Positions 51,551 to 63,800 of a stretch of DNA of 64,000 bases are shown here, piece after piece. Both the position numbers and the translations under genes were made by a program. The first letter of the stretch is position 1. Each line of letters starts with the position of its first letter. The stretch is from Impatiens glandulifera (Eukaryota > Streptophyta > Magnoliopsida > Ericales > Balsaminaceae), in the NCBI RefSeq assembly GCF_907164915.1, contig NC_061869.1, forward strand, positions 124,001 through 188,000, read 5' to 3'. The notes under the pieces are model-generated. The model worked only from the letters and a program-made list of their open reading frames with translations, was not told the origin of the DNA and searched no databases.

Positions 51551-52370
51551 CAAAACGTGTAAAAAAACGTGTCAAAAACGTGTTAAATGTGCTAAAAACG
51601 TGAAAAACGTGTTAAAAACGTGAAAATGTGTGAAGGTGTGAAAAACGTGTTTAAACGTGTGAAAAACGTGAAAACCTGAAAAACATGTTAAAACGTATGG
51701 AAAACCTGAAAAACGTGTGAAAACATATTAAACTTGCCAAAACGTAAAAACATATTAAACGTGTCAAATATGTGTAAAACGTGTGAAAAACGTGTTAGAC
51801 ATGCCAAAAATGTGTTTAACGTGCCAAAAACGTGAAAAACACGTTAAACGTATGAAAAATGTGTTAAATGTGCCAAAACGTGAAAAAACGTGTTAAACGT
51901 GTCAAAAATATGCAAAACGTGTTAGACATGCCAAAAACGTGTTAAACGTGTGAAAAAAAGTGAAAAACATGTTAAACGTATTAAACATGTTAAAACGTGA
52001 AAACGTATTAAACTTGTTAAAACGTGTGAAAAACGTGAAAAACGTGTGAAAATGTGTTAAACTTGTTAAAACGTGTGAAAACGTGAAAAACGTGTGAAAA
52101 ACGTGAAAAACGTGTGAAAACGTGAAGAATGTGTAAAAAACGTGTGAAAACGTGAAAAACGTGTGGAAAACGTGAAAAACATGTTTATCGTGTGAAAAAC
52201 ATGTTAAACGTGTGGAAATGTATTTTAAGTGTGAAAATGTGTTAAACATGTCAAAAACGTGTTTGAACGTGCCAAAAACGTGTAAAAATGTGTTAAACAT
52301 GTTAAAAACGTGTTAAACATGTCAAAAACGTATTAAACATGCCAAAAACGTGAAAACATATTTAAAAAGT
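51551..52370 (-). repeat. Right arm of inverted array, reverse-complement units
   Basis: About 0.8 kb of AACGTGTTAAACGTGT/CAAAAACGTG units, the reverse complement of the left arm. The switch point lies at about 51545-51552 (ACGTTTTAAACCTATCAAAACG). The arms are unequal, so the transcript could fold into a long imperfect hairpin. Confidence 0.93.
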
Positions 52371-52562
52371 TAAAATTTTGAACCGATATTTTATTTTACA
52401 AACATAGGAATTATAATTAATTACAATTCTATCATTTTCCCAAACATAGAAATTGGAATTGAATTACAATTCTATCATTTTCCCAAACATAGGAATTGGA
52501 ATTAGAATTCCAATGCCAATTCCAATTCCAATTCTAATTCCCTCTCATCAAACACACCCTTA

Positions 52563-55500
52563 ACGAAAATTTAAGCATTAATCTATGTAGGTTTCTCTTT
52601 CATATATATATATATATATTAATATTTTTTATTAATTATTTTAAAATAAACCTATTGAATTCTCTTCTAAAATATTATATATATATTAATCATGCTCTCT
52701 CTTCTTTCATTCTCAACAGGAAATCAGAAATCGTCTCCTTTTAGGTCTTTATTTGTTATAGAGAGTTGTTGATTATACATATTCTGAAAGATATTTATTT
52801 GTTATTGATGCAATGAATATTTTTTTTTGAGTTTTTGTTGACGTAATGTTGTCATTTTTATAGGGAGAACGAGGCTTTCAGTTATTTCAAAGAAGATCCA
52901 TATTTGTGTAATGTGGTATGAACTATTGAGCTCAAGTCTAAATTTCTTATCACATATTTTTATTAGTTCTTGAAATAAAAGTTTTATTCACTATTATGTT
53001 TCGTCTCTCCTTAAGTCTTACTCTGTTATTTAGAGACAGATGAGAGCAAAGTTATCTGGAGACTATATATATATAATAATTCTAGATTTGTTTGGTTGGT
53101 TTCAAGTACTTTAGTCATCACTTTAATAGGTTGAGTTTTTAATATTTCAATTGATGTTTTGATGGAGATGATGGGTTCATTGGATTCAAGATTAAATAAC
53201 TTTGATTTTTTTATTAAGTTTTGACGATAATGGTGCTATCATGGTTATGCAAAGTTGTTTTGGTGATAATCGTGTTATTATGCCTGGAGGTGTGAGCATT
53301 GGTAAGTCAGTGAAATTTAGATCATTTTATCATAAAATTCGTTTGTAAAAAGATTTTAAAATTTTTCTATTACATTAATTCCTGATTTTGTTTGGTTTAT
53401 TTTAGGTACTTTCAGACATTGTATTGTACTTCTGAATGTTTGTTTACTTCAAATATTTTAATTTTGAAATAATTGTATTTGACTCTAGATTTGTATCTTA
53501 TACACTAACTTGGAATAATTGAAGATCAAATATTTTGTTTAATACTCCTAATTTTAATGAAATAATAATGTGTTTTATGAATTTAAATTTATTGTTCAAC
53601 TTCTATTTTTATGGTATATTTTAGTTTTTGATACTCCTGTTTTTATAAAAATAAATGTTAGTAAAAATAAACTCAATAAATATAACTTACCATATATATA
53701 TATATATATTAATATTTTTCATTAAATATTTCATCTAAATAATTTGATTATTTATAAATAAATTCAAATAAAATAAACCCTTCTCATCTAAAAAGTCATC
53801 TATAATTATTGAGATTTATATTAAATATTAATATTAATTATGAAAACTATTTAGGATATTTAAATTGTAAAAAAAATACTTACATTGAATATGTTCACTA
53901 ACGGATAATAAATATTATTATAACCTCCCATGCATAAAATAAATCATTCTAATTTATAACTAATTCATTGAAATAAATTTAACTGATAATAAATATTATT
54001 ACAATCTTCAATTCATATATATTAATAATTTATCCAAATAATTAACATCAAATAAAACAAACTCTTTCAGTTCTATTTAAGATTTGCATTAAATATTAAT
54101 ATTAATTATGAAAACTATTTAGGAGATTTAAATTGTAAAAAAATATACACACATTAATATGTTCACTAACAATAATAAATATTATTATAACATTCCATCC
54201 ATAAAATAAATAATTCAGTTTCATTCTAATTTATAACTAATTAATGAAAATAAAATTAATGGATATTAAATATTATTACAACCTTAAATTCATATTTATT
54301 AACAAATTATCCAAAAATAATTAACATCAAATAAAACAAATTAATGCAAATATTATGGAAATTGGATTATAAGCATTTCGACACCAACAAAAAAAATTGA
54401 GTTTCTTAGACAAATTGTTGGGTGGTACAAGTAAATTCATAAACAATGGATATTTTATTTTTATTATTATTATTATTAACTTTATTATTATTATTTTTTG
54501 ATATATTTTAACTTTAATGTTATATTGTTGGTTGTTCAATATCTACATTATTTTGGTATTTATATATATATTTGTCTTTACATTTTATAATAAACTTAAT
54601 TATTTTTCTTGTCACTATTCTATATTTTAGTGATTTAAAATTGAAATAATAAGATGTTTATTGAGAATGTTACTAAACTCTTAACCTTTTGATATTATAC
54701 TTTTTATTCTCTATTACTTTTTCATCTATTTCATTTCAAATGAAATTATCTGCAAGAATATAAAAAGAGAAATATCGAACAACAATTTTATTGTTTGAAT
54801 GTGCAGAACCACTAAATCCTTATCGGATGATGATTTCAATCGTATTTATTGATCTCTGTAATTTAATTTGGATAAGTTTTGATTGAATCGATACTATGAA
54901 TAAGAGTTTTGTTTGAGTCTCAAATTGTAGGACTTTTAAATGATATTTATAGTCATAAATTTTGAGAAATTATAACTTATGATTCCTTGTGTTGTGTCCA
55001 ATTACAATCCTTACAACCTTAAAAAATGTAGTAAAAAATATTGTTCAATTATCGATATTCATTTCACTTATTATTTCATCTTATATTTTTTTTTATGTTT
55101 ACAATTTAGACTAATTATTATAATATCTATTTATATTATAATCTCAAAAAATAACACAAATGAATCCATTTGAATGGTAGATTTAAGTAGTACAAGCATT
55201 TAGTGGCTGTTCGCCGAACGAAGATTTATTAAGACGAAAAAAACAGAAAATTTAATTTTTCTTTTTTAATTTTTAATTTTTTTTTCATGTTTTTTTAGTT
55301 AATATATGTGTTAATTTATCTTCGTGCAAACGCACAGACTTTTTGCTAGTATATAAGTATAACTCTCTTTTGGTGTGGATTTAGGTTAGGACTGAGAATG
55401 AGCTTTAACAAAAAAAATTAAATTATAGGAGAGGGACATAACTCATTAATAATTTTTTTCATTTTTATTCATAATTTTTTTTTTGTATAAATCTAAAAAA

Positions 55501-55593
55501 AAATGTTAAATTCACGTATATTCCCTCGTTAAATTTATAATTTTATCATTATTTTATTCAACCTATCCAAATTTTTTTTAAACTTATATAAAT

Positions 55594-55626
<33 letters not shown>

Positions 55627-56071
55627 AATATACATAAATATATATTCTTATAAGATTTATTCCTAATATATATTTTAAATGAGCTTTTACTTTTAATATA
55701 TAATGATAAATATTTTATCTTTCATAAGTATAAAGTATTTTGGTAATTGACTATGTTTGATTATGGTTAAATTTAAGGGGAAAATGTTTGAAAAAAACCT
55801 GTCTAATATTAGAGTAGAAAATTTCAGAAAATAATTTCTATACATTTTCTGATTTATATACGAATATAGTTGGACTAGATTAGGAATAATAACTTTTTTG
55901 TGTTTCTTTTTAATCACTACAAAAACAAAACCTCACAAAAATCTGTACAACAATGGTGGCCTCCTCTCCATCCGAGAAGCTTACTTCACCAACCCTCTTC
56001 AGAATCTCTTCTATCTTTACATAAGTCTTTCCTCAGTTTCATCCAAACAGATGACTCTTATTAGCTCTCCC
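52563..56071. other. AT-rich intergenic DNA with probable transposon remnants
   Basis: No convincing gene. It contains repeated short AT-rich segments (for example, similar 150-bp stretches near 53820-53960 and 54075-54210), a possible Helitron end at 55346-55349, and a short plus-strand reading frame starting at 55952 (MVASSPSEKLTSPTLF) that may be a gene fragment. Confidence 0.5.
55324..55349 (+). mobile_element. Possible Helitron 3' terminus
   Basis: A short GTGC-AAAC-GCAC hairpin (55324-55335) is followed 10 nt later by CTAG at 55346-55349 and then T. A hairpin, a 10-12 nt spacer, CTRR and T insertion are the plant Helitron 3' signature. The 5' end (TC...) was not found, so the element's extent is unknown. 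Confidence 0.45.
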
Positions 56072-56943
56072 TAAGGGTGTAAATGAGTTGAGTCGCTCGT
56101 GTACCTCTCGGTTAAAGCTCGATTCGAGTTCGGTCAAAATCGAATTCGAACCGAGCTCGTTTAAGATTCGAGCTGAATTTGAATTTAGGTAAAACTCTTT
56201 TGATGACTTGTCGAGTTTTTTCAAGTCTAATCATATATATTTTTTTTTATTATATTTTATTTTTTAATCAAAATTTGAAACACCCATAAACTATTTATGG
56301 ATTTATTATTTAGGATACCGATTATTGGTATGTAAAAGGTACAAGATTTTCAATATCAAGATATACTAGAATAATATTTATAAATTAAAAAATATATATT
56401 ATATAATACTTGTAAGGAAATAAATAAATTTGATATTAATTTAATTATATAAACATAATTTTTAAAAATTAAATAAAAAATTATAATTATATTATAATAT
56501 TATTTAATATATGTCATCTCAATATATTATATTTTATTAGATATAAAATTATTTTTATTTATTATAAAGTATTTTATTTTTCAAAATAAACTTATTTGAG
56601 TCTAATATATTTTCAAGTTTATCTCAATTATAATACACGACTTCCACAACCATTTTGCAAGAAGACTAAAGAGACTGTCTATTGATACTTCTTCAACAAA
56701 TTTATATCTCGTTTCGAAGCCCTAAATCTCGCTTCGATAAAACCCTAAATCTTGTTTAGTTATTTTTTTTAATATAAGAAATTAATATATAAATATATTT
56801 AAATTCGAGTCTATGATTATATGACTGAGCCGAATTCGAGCTTAATATTAAAAGCTCGATCGAGCTCGAACCGAGCCAATAAAAAATGAGTCGAGCCGAT
56901 CTTGAGTCAAGATTAGTTCGAGCTCGACTCGTTCACACCCTTA
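56072..56943. mobile_element. hAT-like MITE, about 870 bp, GAGCTCGA-rich ends
   Basis: Ends TAAGGGTGTAAATGAG and inverted TAAGGGTGTGAACGAG form imperfect TIRs. Both subterminal regions hold inverted GAGCTCGA/TTCGAGCT clusters typical of a common plant MITE type. Flanking octamers (GCTCTCCC and CTAGTCCC) match only partly, so the target duplication has decayed or the ends are a base or so off. Confidence 0.7.
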
Positions 56944-57396
56944 CTAGTCCCCTTCAACTATGCCTTCTTTGTCTTTCATTTTTTAAATTTCCCTATTAAT
57001 ATCTAAATATTTTAAAAGTTCAAAAATAATAAATAAAATTTTATTAAAAAGTTTTAAAAATAATATAGTATAAGTATTGTATTTTAAATTAGATAAATAA
57101 ATTGTCTAATATTCTAAGTTAAAATGGATGAATAAATTTAGTGTAAGTTATTTAAATAATGAAAAGTTGAATTAGAGATGAAACGACTTAATGAAAAATA
57201 TTTATTTGAAAAATTAATTTGGTTATAAATTGATTGATGAGTGAGAAGAAATACCTTACATAAATAATCCAAATGATATATTCAAGTAAACTTGCTCAAC
57301 AAAGCCCAATATCAGAAAGCACTAACTGCACGCCACCACCCAAATAGCTCTCTCAAACCAAAAATAATTGAAAATTATTTTATTGGACAAACAATA

Positions 57397-57428
<32 letters not shown>

Positions 57429-57549
57429 GACAAATGGTAGAGTTCCTTAAAAGAGGTTTTTTCCTTGTGTAAGAAAAACTTTACTTCAATTTAGGAGAAA
57501 TAAACCACATATAGAGGAAGAAAAATATTGAAATAAATATGAGACATGG

Positions 57550-57592
<43 letters not shown>

Positions 57593-57803
57593 TCCTCAGA
57601 AACATAAGTTAATCCATCAGCTTCACATGTAATAGAATATATAGATGTATTCAAAATTTGGCAAGTGAATCACGTCCTCAATTCCTCATTTTAGTTAAGA
57701 CACGCTGCTACTACTACTCTTTTATCTTATTTGTTCCCACTAGAGTTCTGTCTTGTTCTATGTTGTATTCCTAAACTTTTAAAAAAGAACCGAAAAAAAC
57801 AAA
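56944..57803. other. AT-rich 3' flank of the phospholipase gene
   Basis: No gene. (AAT)n lies at about 57394-57429 and (AT)n at 57552-57590. Probably includes the 3' UTR of the phospholipase gene. Confidence 0.6.
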
Positions 57804-60800
57804 TCACCTTATATTGTTGGGGAGATGACATGAAAACCTCATCTTCCGATGCAAGGCCAGAGCACCTTGGAGAGCAACATCTACTCTTTCCCCTTCCCGA
57901 AACAAGCCATCATACAATTTGCAGACCATCTGAGACAGTTCCTCTTCATCATCATCCAAATAACCCATTCCCCACCGCTCCTTGTTTTTCTCAGGTTCAC
58001 TATCTTCCCAGTCACTTACAGCTGGACTTGCATGCGCTACTCCTCCTGCTGCATCCTCTTCTTCCTCTTCCTCTACTTCATCCTCTCCTCCTATCTCAAA
58101 CTTTCCATTTTCTAATGCATTACTATTATTATTATTATTATTGTTATTATTATTAGTCTCAGATGAAACCCGCAAATGTGTTATTAGATGCATTTCTTGT
58201 GGTTCCTCCGAGGGACATATAACAGCTTTCGCACCAGAGTCCAGGAATGCCTTGATCAAACATGGGGTGGGCCCCCACATCCCTGTGCAGATTATGATCC
58301 TATCCCTCCACGCCCCTCCTATCTGTACTCCCACACCACCAAATATTATGCCAAAGTCAATCAGTCAGTCAGATTATTTATTATGCTATATTTCCATTTG
58401 TTATAATAAATGAAAGAAAAAGGAATTTAGTGCGTACCATCCACCTGACGTCATCAGGTGTCAAGTGGATAGAAGGTACTGTTCGGCGAAACATGTAAGC
58501 CGCAATTTCCTGGTCATCTTCCATAACCTAATCGTCAACAAATATTCCCAATCATTAGCTTCTGATGCCGCTGCTAAAATCGGTGTGAAACAGTGTACGT
58601 AGAGAAATTACCAGATAAGCATACATACTTGTGTTTGGCGACCAATATATCGGTGCACAATGCATCCTATCTGGAAGTATGGCCTGCATGCAACTAATTC
58701 GGCGACTGTTGATATATTGTGAACGGCTGATATATTTTTACTAGTGCGGATACGCATCATTGAGAGTAAGCTAAATTTAACACTATGCAGAAAATTATCT
58801 GCATGTTCTCCAGGCTCGGCCACAACAAAAACATCATTCTGCCAACTAGACAACACAAAATTCCAGCAGCAGCAGCAGCTTAGGACTAGGTCAAAAAGCA
58901 TACCAAAATATTGGACAGCAAAATATAGGAGCTAGGGATAGCAAGTTTACCTTAATATTGAGCCTATTGTATCATTCTGCAAGGCTAAATGTACAATTCC
59001 TACTTGTGGTGAATTCTGTAGCTTCTCCTGTAAAGATCTGACCGGTGAGGAGAAATGCCTGGGTCCAGAGGGAGACTCAGGTGGTGAAGAAACTGATTTG
59101 GAAGTTTGGAACCCATCCAAGCTTAAAGGTGGAATCAAGTCTATTCTACTAGTCCTTTGAGGCCCAACATCAGGACTGTATAGATGTGGAGTTGACGGAA
59201 AGCTTCCTGTGAAGAGAGGAGATGCAAATGCTGTTCCAGGTGTGCCCTTACGTGTCCCTGATGTTCCATTTATCATAGACAGTCTAATTCCATTCTGACC
59301 ACAGAATGACTCGAGCGACCGAGCATGATGGAAAACTCTTCCTGAATCAAGATTATGAGAAGCTTCCACAAGCAATACATTGCGTCTCCAACCCAAAGAG
59401 GGCCCATTCTCATCTGGCCATGTCACAAAAAAAATATAATCATCAAAATCAAACAAAGACAGTTCAAGAATATACGTATAAAAGTGATCCATAGTAGTAG
59501 TGATATTACTGCCGTTTGAAGTCTTAGACTTCACTGTTTGCTGCGACTTTAAATACTCTGAAAATTTATCTTCATGTTGACCCTGTAGCAGTCTTTCACA
59601 GACATCCTTGATTTCATGGGAGTTCTTTTGAATGTACTCATCTGTTGCTGCCTCCAATTTCTGCCAGACTGTAGGATCAGTCTCATCCAGCTCCATGTCA
59701 CACCGTTCATCAACTGAAATAGAGATAAACATAGTCAGAAGGAATACTGTGTCCAAAAAAGATTAATGCTACTGTTGCATTTAAGAGATTTTGTGTTGAT
59801 TATAGGTTTTAATCGAATTTCCTTATCTTATAACTTATAACTTATTTTGTGTTGATTATAGGGACAAAATTATCATAGTGCCATTTGAAATTTTGGTAAA
59901 ATACTGTTTGTGAATCACCTCACTAAGAATTAAGTAACCTGATGAAATTGTTACATCCATTCAAAAAAAGAAGAATTAACTAACCTGGGTTGAACCGAAA
60001 ATAATGAATTTCAGGAAGCATAGGAAGCAAAGTGCTTAAAACTTCCTCAACTCGGTCCACGGAGCATGCACTTTCAATCAATACTTGACCAGTGTCCAAG
60101 TAGCGCCAACCACCCTTCCTAATCTATAATAGCAGCACAATCATACAAACAAAGGAAACAAAAAATATTCAAACTCTACTATCGCGAATGAACTGACTGT
60201 TTGTACAGTTTCATATAATTCATAGCATGGTTGTACATTTCCAAGGCCAGTCTTATTACTTATTAGGCTTAATTGGGAAATATACTAAAAAAATAATAAT
60301 GCAGTGTTGCTGTCGATAATGTCACCACCGCAAATCAGATAAGTCACATCAAACATAAGTCACATCAGATATGGTAGATCAAAGGTTTCTTCCTCCACAC
60401 CTTCACCTCACTTAAGAAATGAGGAACTTGCACGGGATGGAACTTTTTCAAGTTGATAGGTAGGGATTTAATCTAATTACATTTTCCCTTTTTTCTCCTT
60501 TTTTTTTGCTTGTGACATGTGAACACACTTCTTGTTCATGTCAGACTGAAACAGAAGTTGACCTTTTTAAAAACAATTGTCACCAAAGAAAATAATTTAA
60601 GTATCTCTATTTATGTAAAATATCATTACTGCATTCTGCCTCTTAATGTTTTCTAGAAGAAAAAAAGTGATAGTAGTAAAGTTTGAGAGAAGGAAATATG
60701 TTTCAGCAGTATGTCTGCCTTATTGGAGGCTGGGATAGCCAAGTCATAGAAGTATAGATAATCAGTGATATTTGTATAGCCACTATTGTGGATGCTATAG

Positions 60801-63800
60801 GAAATTAGAACCAGAGCATCCACATAAGAATTCTGAATATCTTTAGAAGACAACAAGCAATCCATGCTTACCTTTGTAGGAACTGAACCACATCCTATGG
60901 AGACCAAACAATCAATTTTAGTATCTGGCCATAAAAGCTGCGCTTCTCGAATGGCAAATATGGTTGGATTGTTTGCCACAATAGCACCATCTTGCCACCT
61001 ATAAGCATCTAAAAAATTATGAAATGTGAGAAAATTATAGAGGGATGTCATAATCGATGTGGGAAGGATATTGAAAATGGCTAAGAGCCCATTCTAATCT
61101 ATTACCAACAGAAAAGTCGTCAAGGTAATATGGAGCAGCAGAAGATGCTCTTATAGACTGCCACACGTGATGCTTGCAACTCCCCATGAAAGCAGTCCGT
61201 TTATATCCAATATGAGGACTTGTACTAGGTATTCCTTGGCCAATGGCAACTGAACCCTCTGAAACATTAATAGATATTTCTGGGGTGCCAGCAGGGTACT
61301 ACACTTCATAAAGGAAACATGATTTATTATGAGGAATTGGCAGCACAAACAAACAGAAGAAATCATTTATGGCAGAGCACTTTCCACAGAATCTTGCAGC
61401 TCTAAAATAGTTTGAAACAAGTTGATTGAAATATGAAAAGGAAGCAAAATGAAGATACATAGATCTCAAAAGGAAATTTCATTTAGGACCTGGTAATTTC
61501 GAAATATAAAAGGCTGAGCTGGCACCATGCTGACAAGGGTTGACACTACAAAAACTTTGGGTATTCCCTTCACAGCTGACTCTATCATTAGATCTCCATC
61601 TTCATCAGCACACATCTCTTTTAGCAACCTCTCAAATTGATCAGCACTGTGCTGTAAAAAATACCATTTATCGTTTCAGTATAGGATCATACATCTCATC
61701 AAGGATATTAAAATACTTGCAAAATACAGGTAGCTACCATAATATATTCATGAAACTCTGACCATTTAATTTTTTATCAGATTTCCAGATAATTATAAGA
61801 TCCACTTACAAACACAAGCACTATAGACCATATTATACATGAACCCGGAAATTAAATTGAGTAGAATTATTTGTACAAGAGAATAATACAATCAAAGAAA
61901 CTGAATTTGCATCAACAGGTGTTGTCAACCATAATAACAACACATAAAAATAAATAAAAATAGAAAAGCATAAGAAGAGGGGAAAAGTACAACACATAAA
62001 TAAATTTTGATCAGAAACTTCCCATTCTAATGAAGACAATTAACAATACTAGTACTGGATTGACACTAGGAAAATATTCCACAATGCAGAAGATGGAAAC
62101 ATATTCATACTTTAGATCCATGCACAACCACCCTAAAACTTTGAGACGAGCTTTTGTACAGTTGATCCAACTTTTCTTTCCAAGACGCCGCTTCGTCCTT
62201 TGGAGCAGGTTCAGCAAAGACAAGTTTCCCTGAAAATTTTAAACAGAAACTAAGAATGGTTATAAATTCGAATGGGTTATAACAGCAGAATATATCTAAG
62301 AATGGGTTATATTTGTACTGAGATAGGTCATGGAAAACCTAATCTTACGTAACTCACCAAGCTTCTTATATATATCTTCACACTTCTCCAAGGACATTTG
62401 TTTGATGGCAAGAGCTACAGCAAGCATGCCACCCGTGGATGTGCCACATATGAGGTCAAACATTTCATGTATTTGCTTACCAGTTCCTTTCTCAATTTCT
62501 TTCAAAATTTGTACTGTAGCCAGACCTTTCATTCCACCCCCATCCATTGAAAGTATACGCAGTCCTTGTTTAACAACAGGTCTCCCTCGAATGGCACGGC
62601 GCAAGATCTCATTTTCCCCTGTTATCAAAAACCTTAGAAAGGCAAAATATTTTGATTATTTAACAACAAAATAGCAGATGCAGACACAAACCAATAATTG
62701 CTAAAGCACGAGCAGCAGCTTTACTGACACGTGGCTCAGATGCAACCGTTAACCGTAAAAGAAGTTCTCGGATACTTTCGGAGATCACAAGACTGCGGCG
62801 ATTCTCCAAACAAAAGGCTAGATTTCCAACTGAAAGTAAAGAGAGCCGTTGGACCTTCAAAAAAGAAATGGAGAAACATTCTTATATATTAGTCAATATA
62901 ACAAGAGGCATGGAAAAAAAATACATATAAGTAGTTCTGTGGACCTGCCTCATAATTTTTGTGGGCACATAATAATTTCAATGCCTTGATTAAATCCTTG
63001 GATAACATCTTCTGAGACACAACATCAGATGCAAAAGCCAGGTTAACAACAACTTGCAATACGGAAATTAGTTCTTCAGGTCCCACATTTTTCAGTGCTC
63101 TTTCAATTGGTTTCATGATGTCACATTTCATCAACTGCATAGCCAGAGAAACATCGGTTGCAAGAGATGAAAGAGCAGAGCATGCTTGTTCTACCTGAGT
63201 AAGAATGGGTGGGGGAGAAATGGATTAGGAAATTAGAAACAAGGAGTGAAGAAGGGAGTGATAGACAGAGAGTAGTTGATTAAGGAAAAGTTGTAGGCTC
63301 ACCACATGACGGTTATCACTACTAATCATGCTTATGAGCTGTCTTACAGCATTTTCATCTTTACCAACAAAAGCACGATTTGCTTCATCTTGGATTATCT
63401 TTGCCAATGCAGATGCTAGCAATGGGTGATGACAAGAAGAAAACCGAAATATAAGCGAGAAGAATGCACTCAGTTTGTGCCGGGTTGTGCCAAAGTATGA
63501 ACTGTTCTCCATCTGCGAACATTACCTAACGAGTCAACAAATGATGGATTCATATTTGAGCAACTGGAAAGGAGTTGCAATAACTATGGAACATTCAATA
63601 CCTCTATCTGCACATTCACTGATCTCAAATTATCATCTGCTACAATTTTGATGTTGGCAAGGGACAAATGACGAAGTTTGTGTAGCGGCAAAATTTCAGG
63701 TAAGAATTCAAGGGGATTACCAAATAGCCTAAGAACACGTAATTCAGCCATAGCCCTGCAATCAAACAGATGGTAAACATTAGTCACGCGTAATGTGACC

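Larger units (their letters stand above)
49321..52559. mobile_element. 3.2-kb Harbinger-like fold-back element filled by an inverted short-repeat array
   Basis: Ends are GGGTGTGTTTGATGAG and inverted CTCATCAAACACACCC, flanked by TTA at 49318-49320 and 52560-52562. About 190 bp of subterminal AATTGGAATTG-type sequence follows on each side in inverted orientation. The interior is a tandem array of ACACGTTTAACACGTTTTTG-like units in one orientation (about 49511-51546), then its reverse complement (about 51551-52370). No transposase is present. It is a non-autonomous element of the PIF/Harbinger-like type that has been inflated by satellite-like growth. Confidence 0.85.

Noticed and set aside
51082..52300. 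Phe/Thr-rich open frames such as TRLTCFYVFDHLTHFF and MFNTFLHVFGTFKHVF
   Set aside because: They are translations of the ACGTTTAACACG array and its reverse complement, not proteins.
55952..56024. Short reading frame starting MVASSPSEKL
   Set aside because: Only about 24 codons before a stop with no recognisable domain; mentioned as a possible fragment only.
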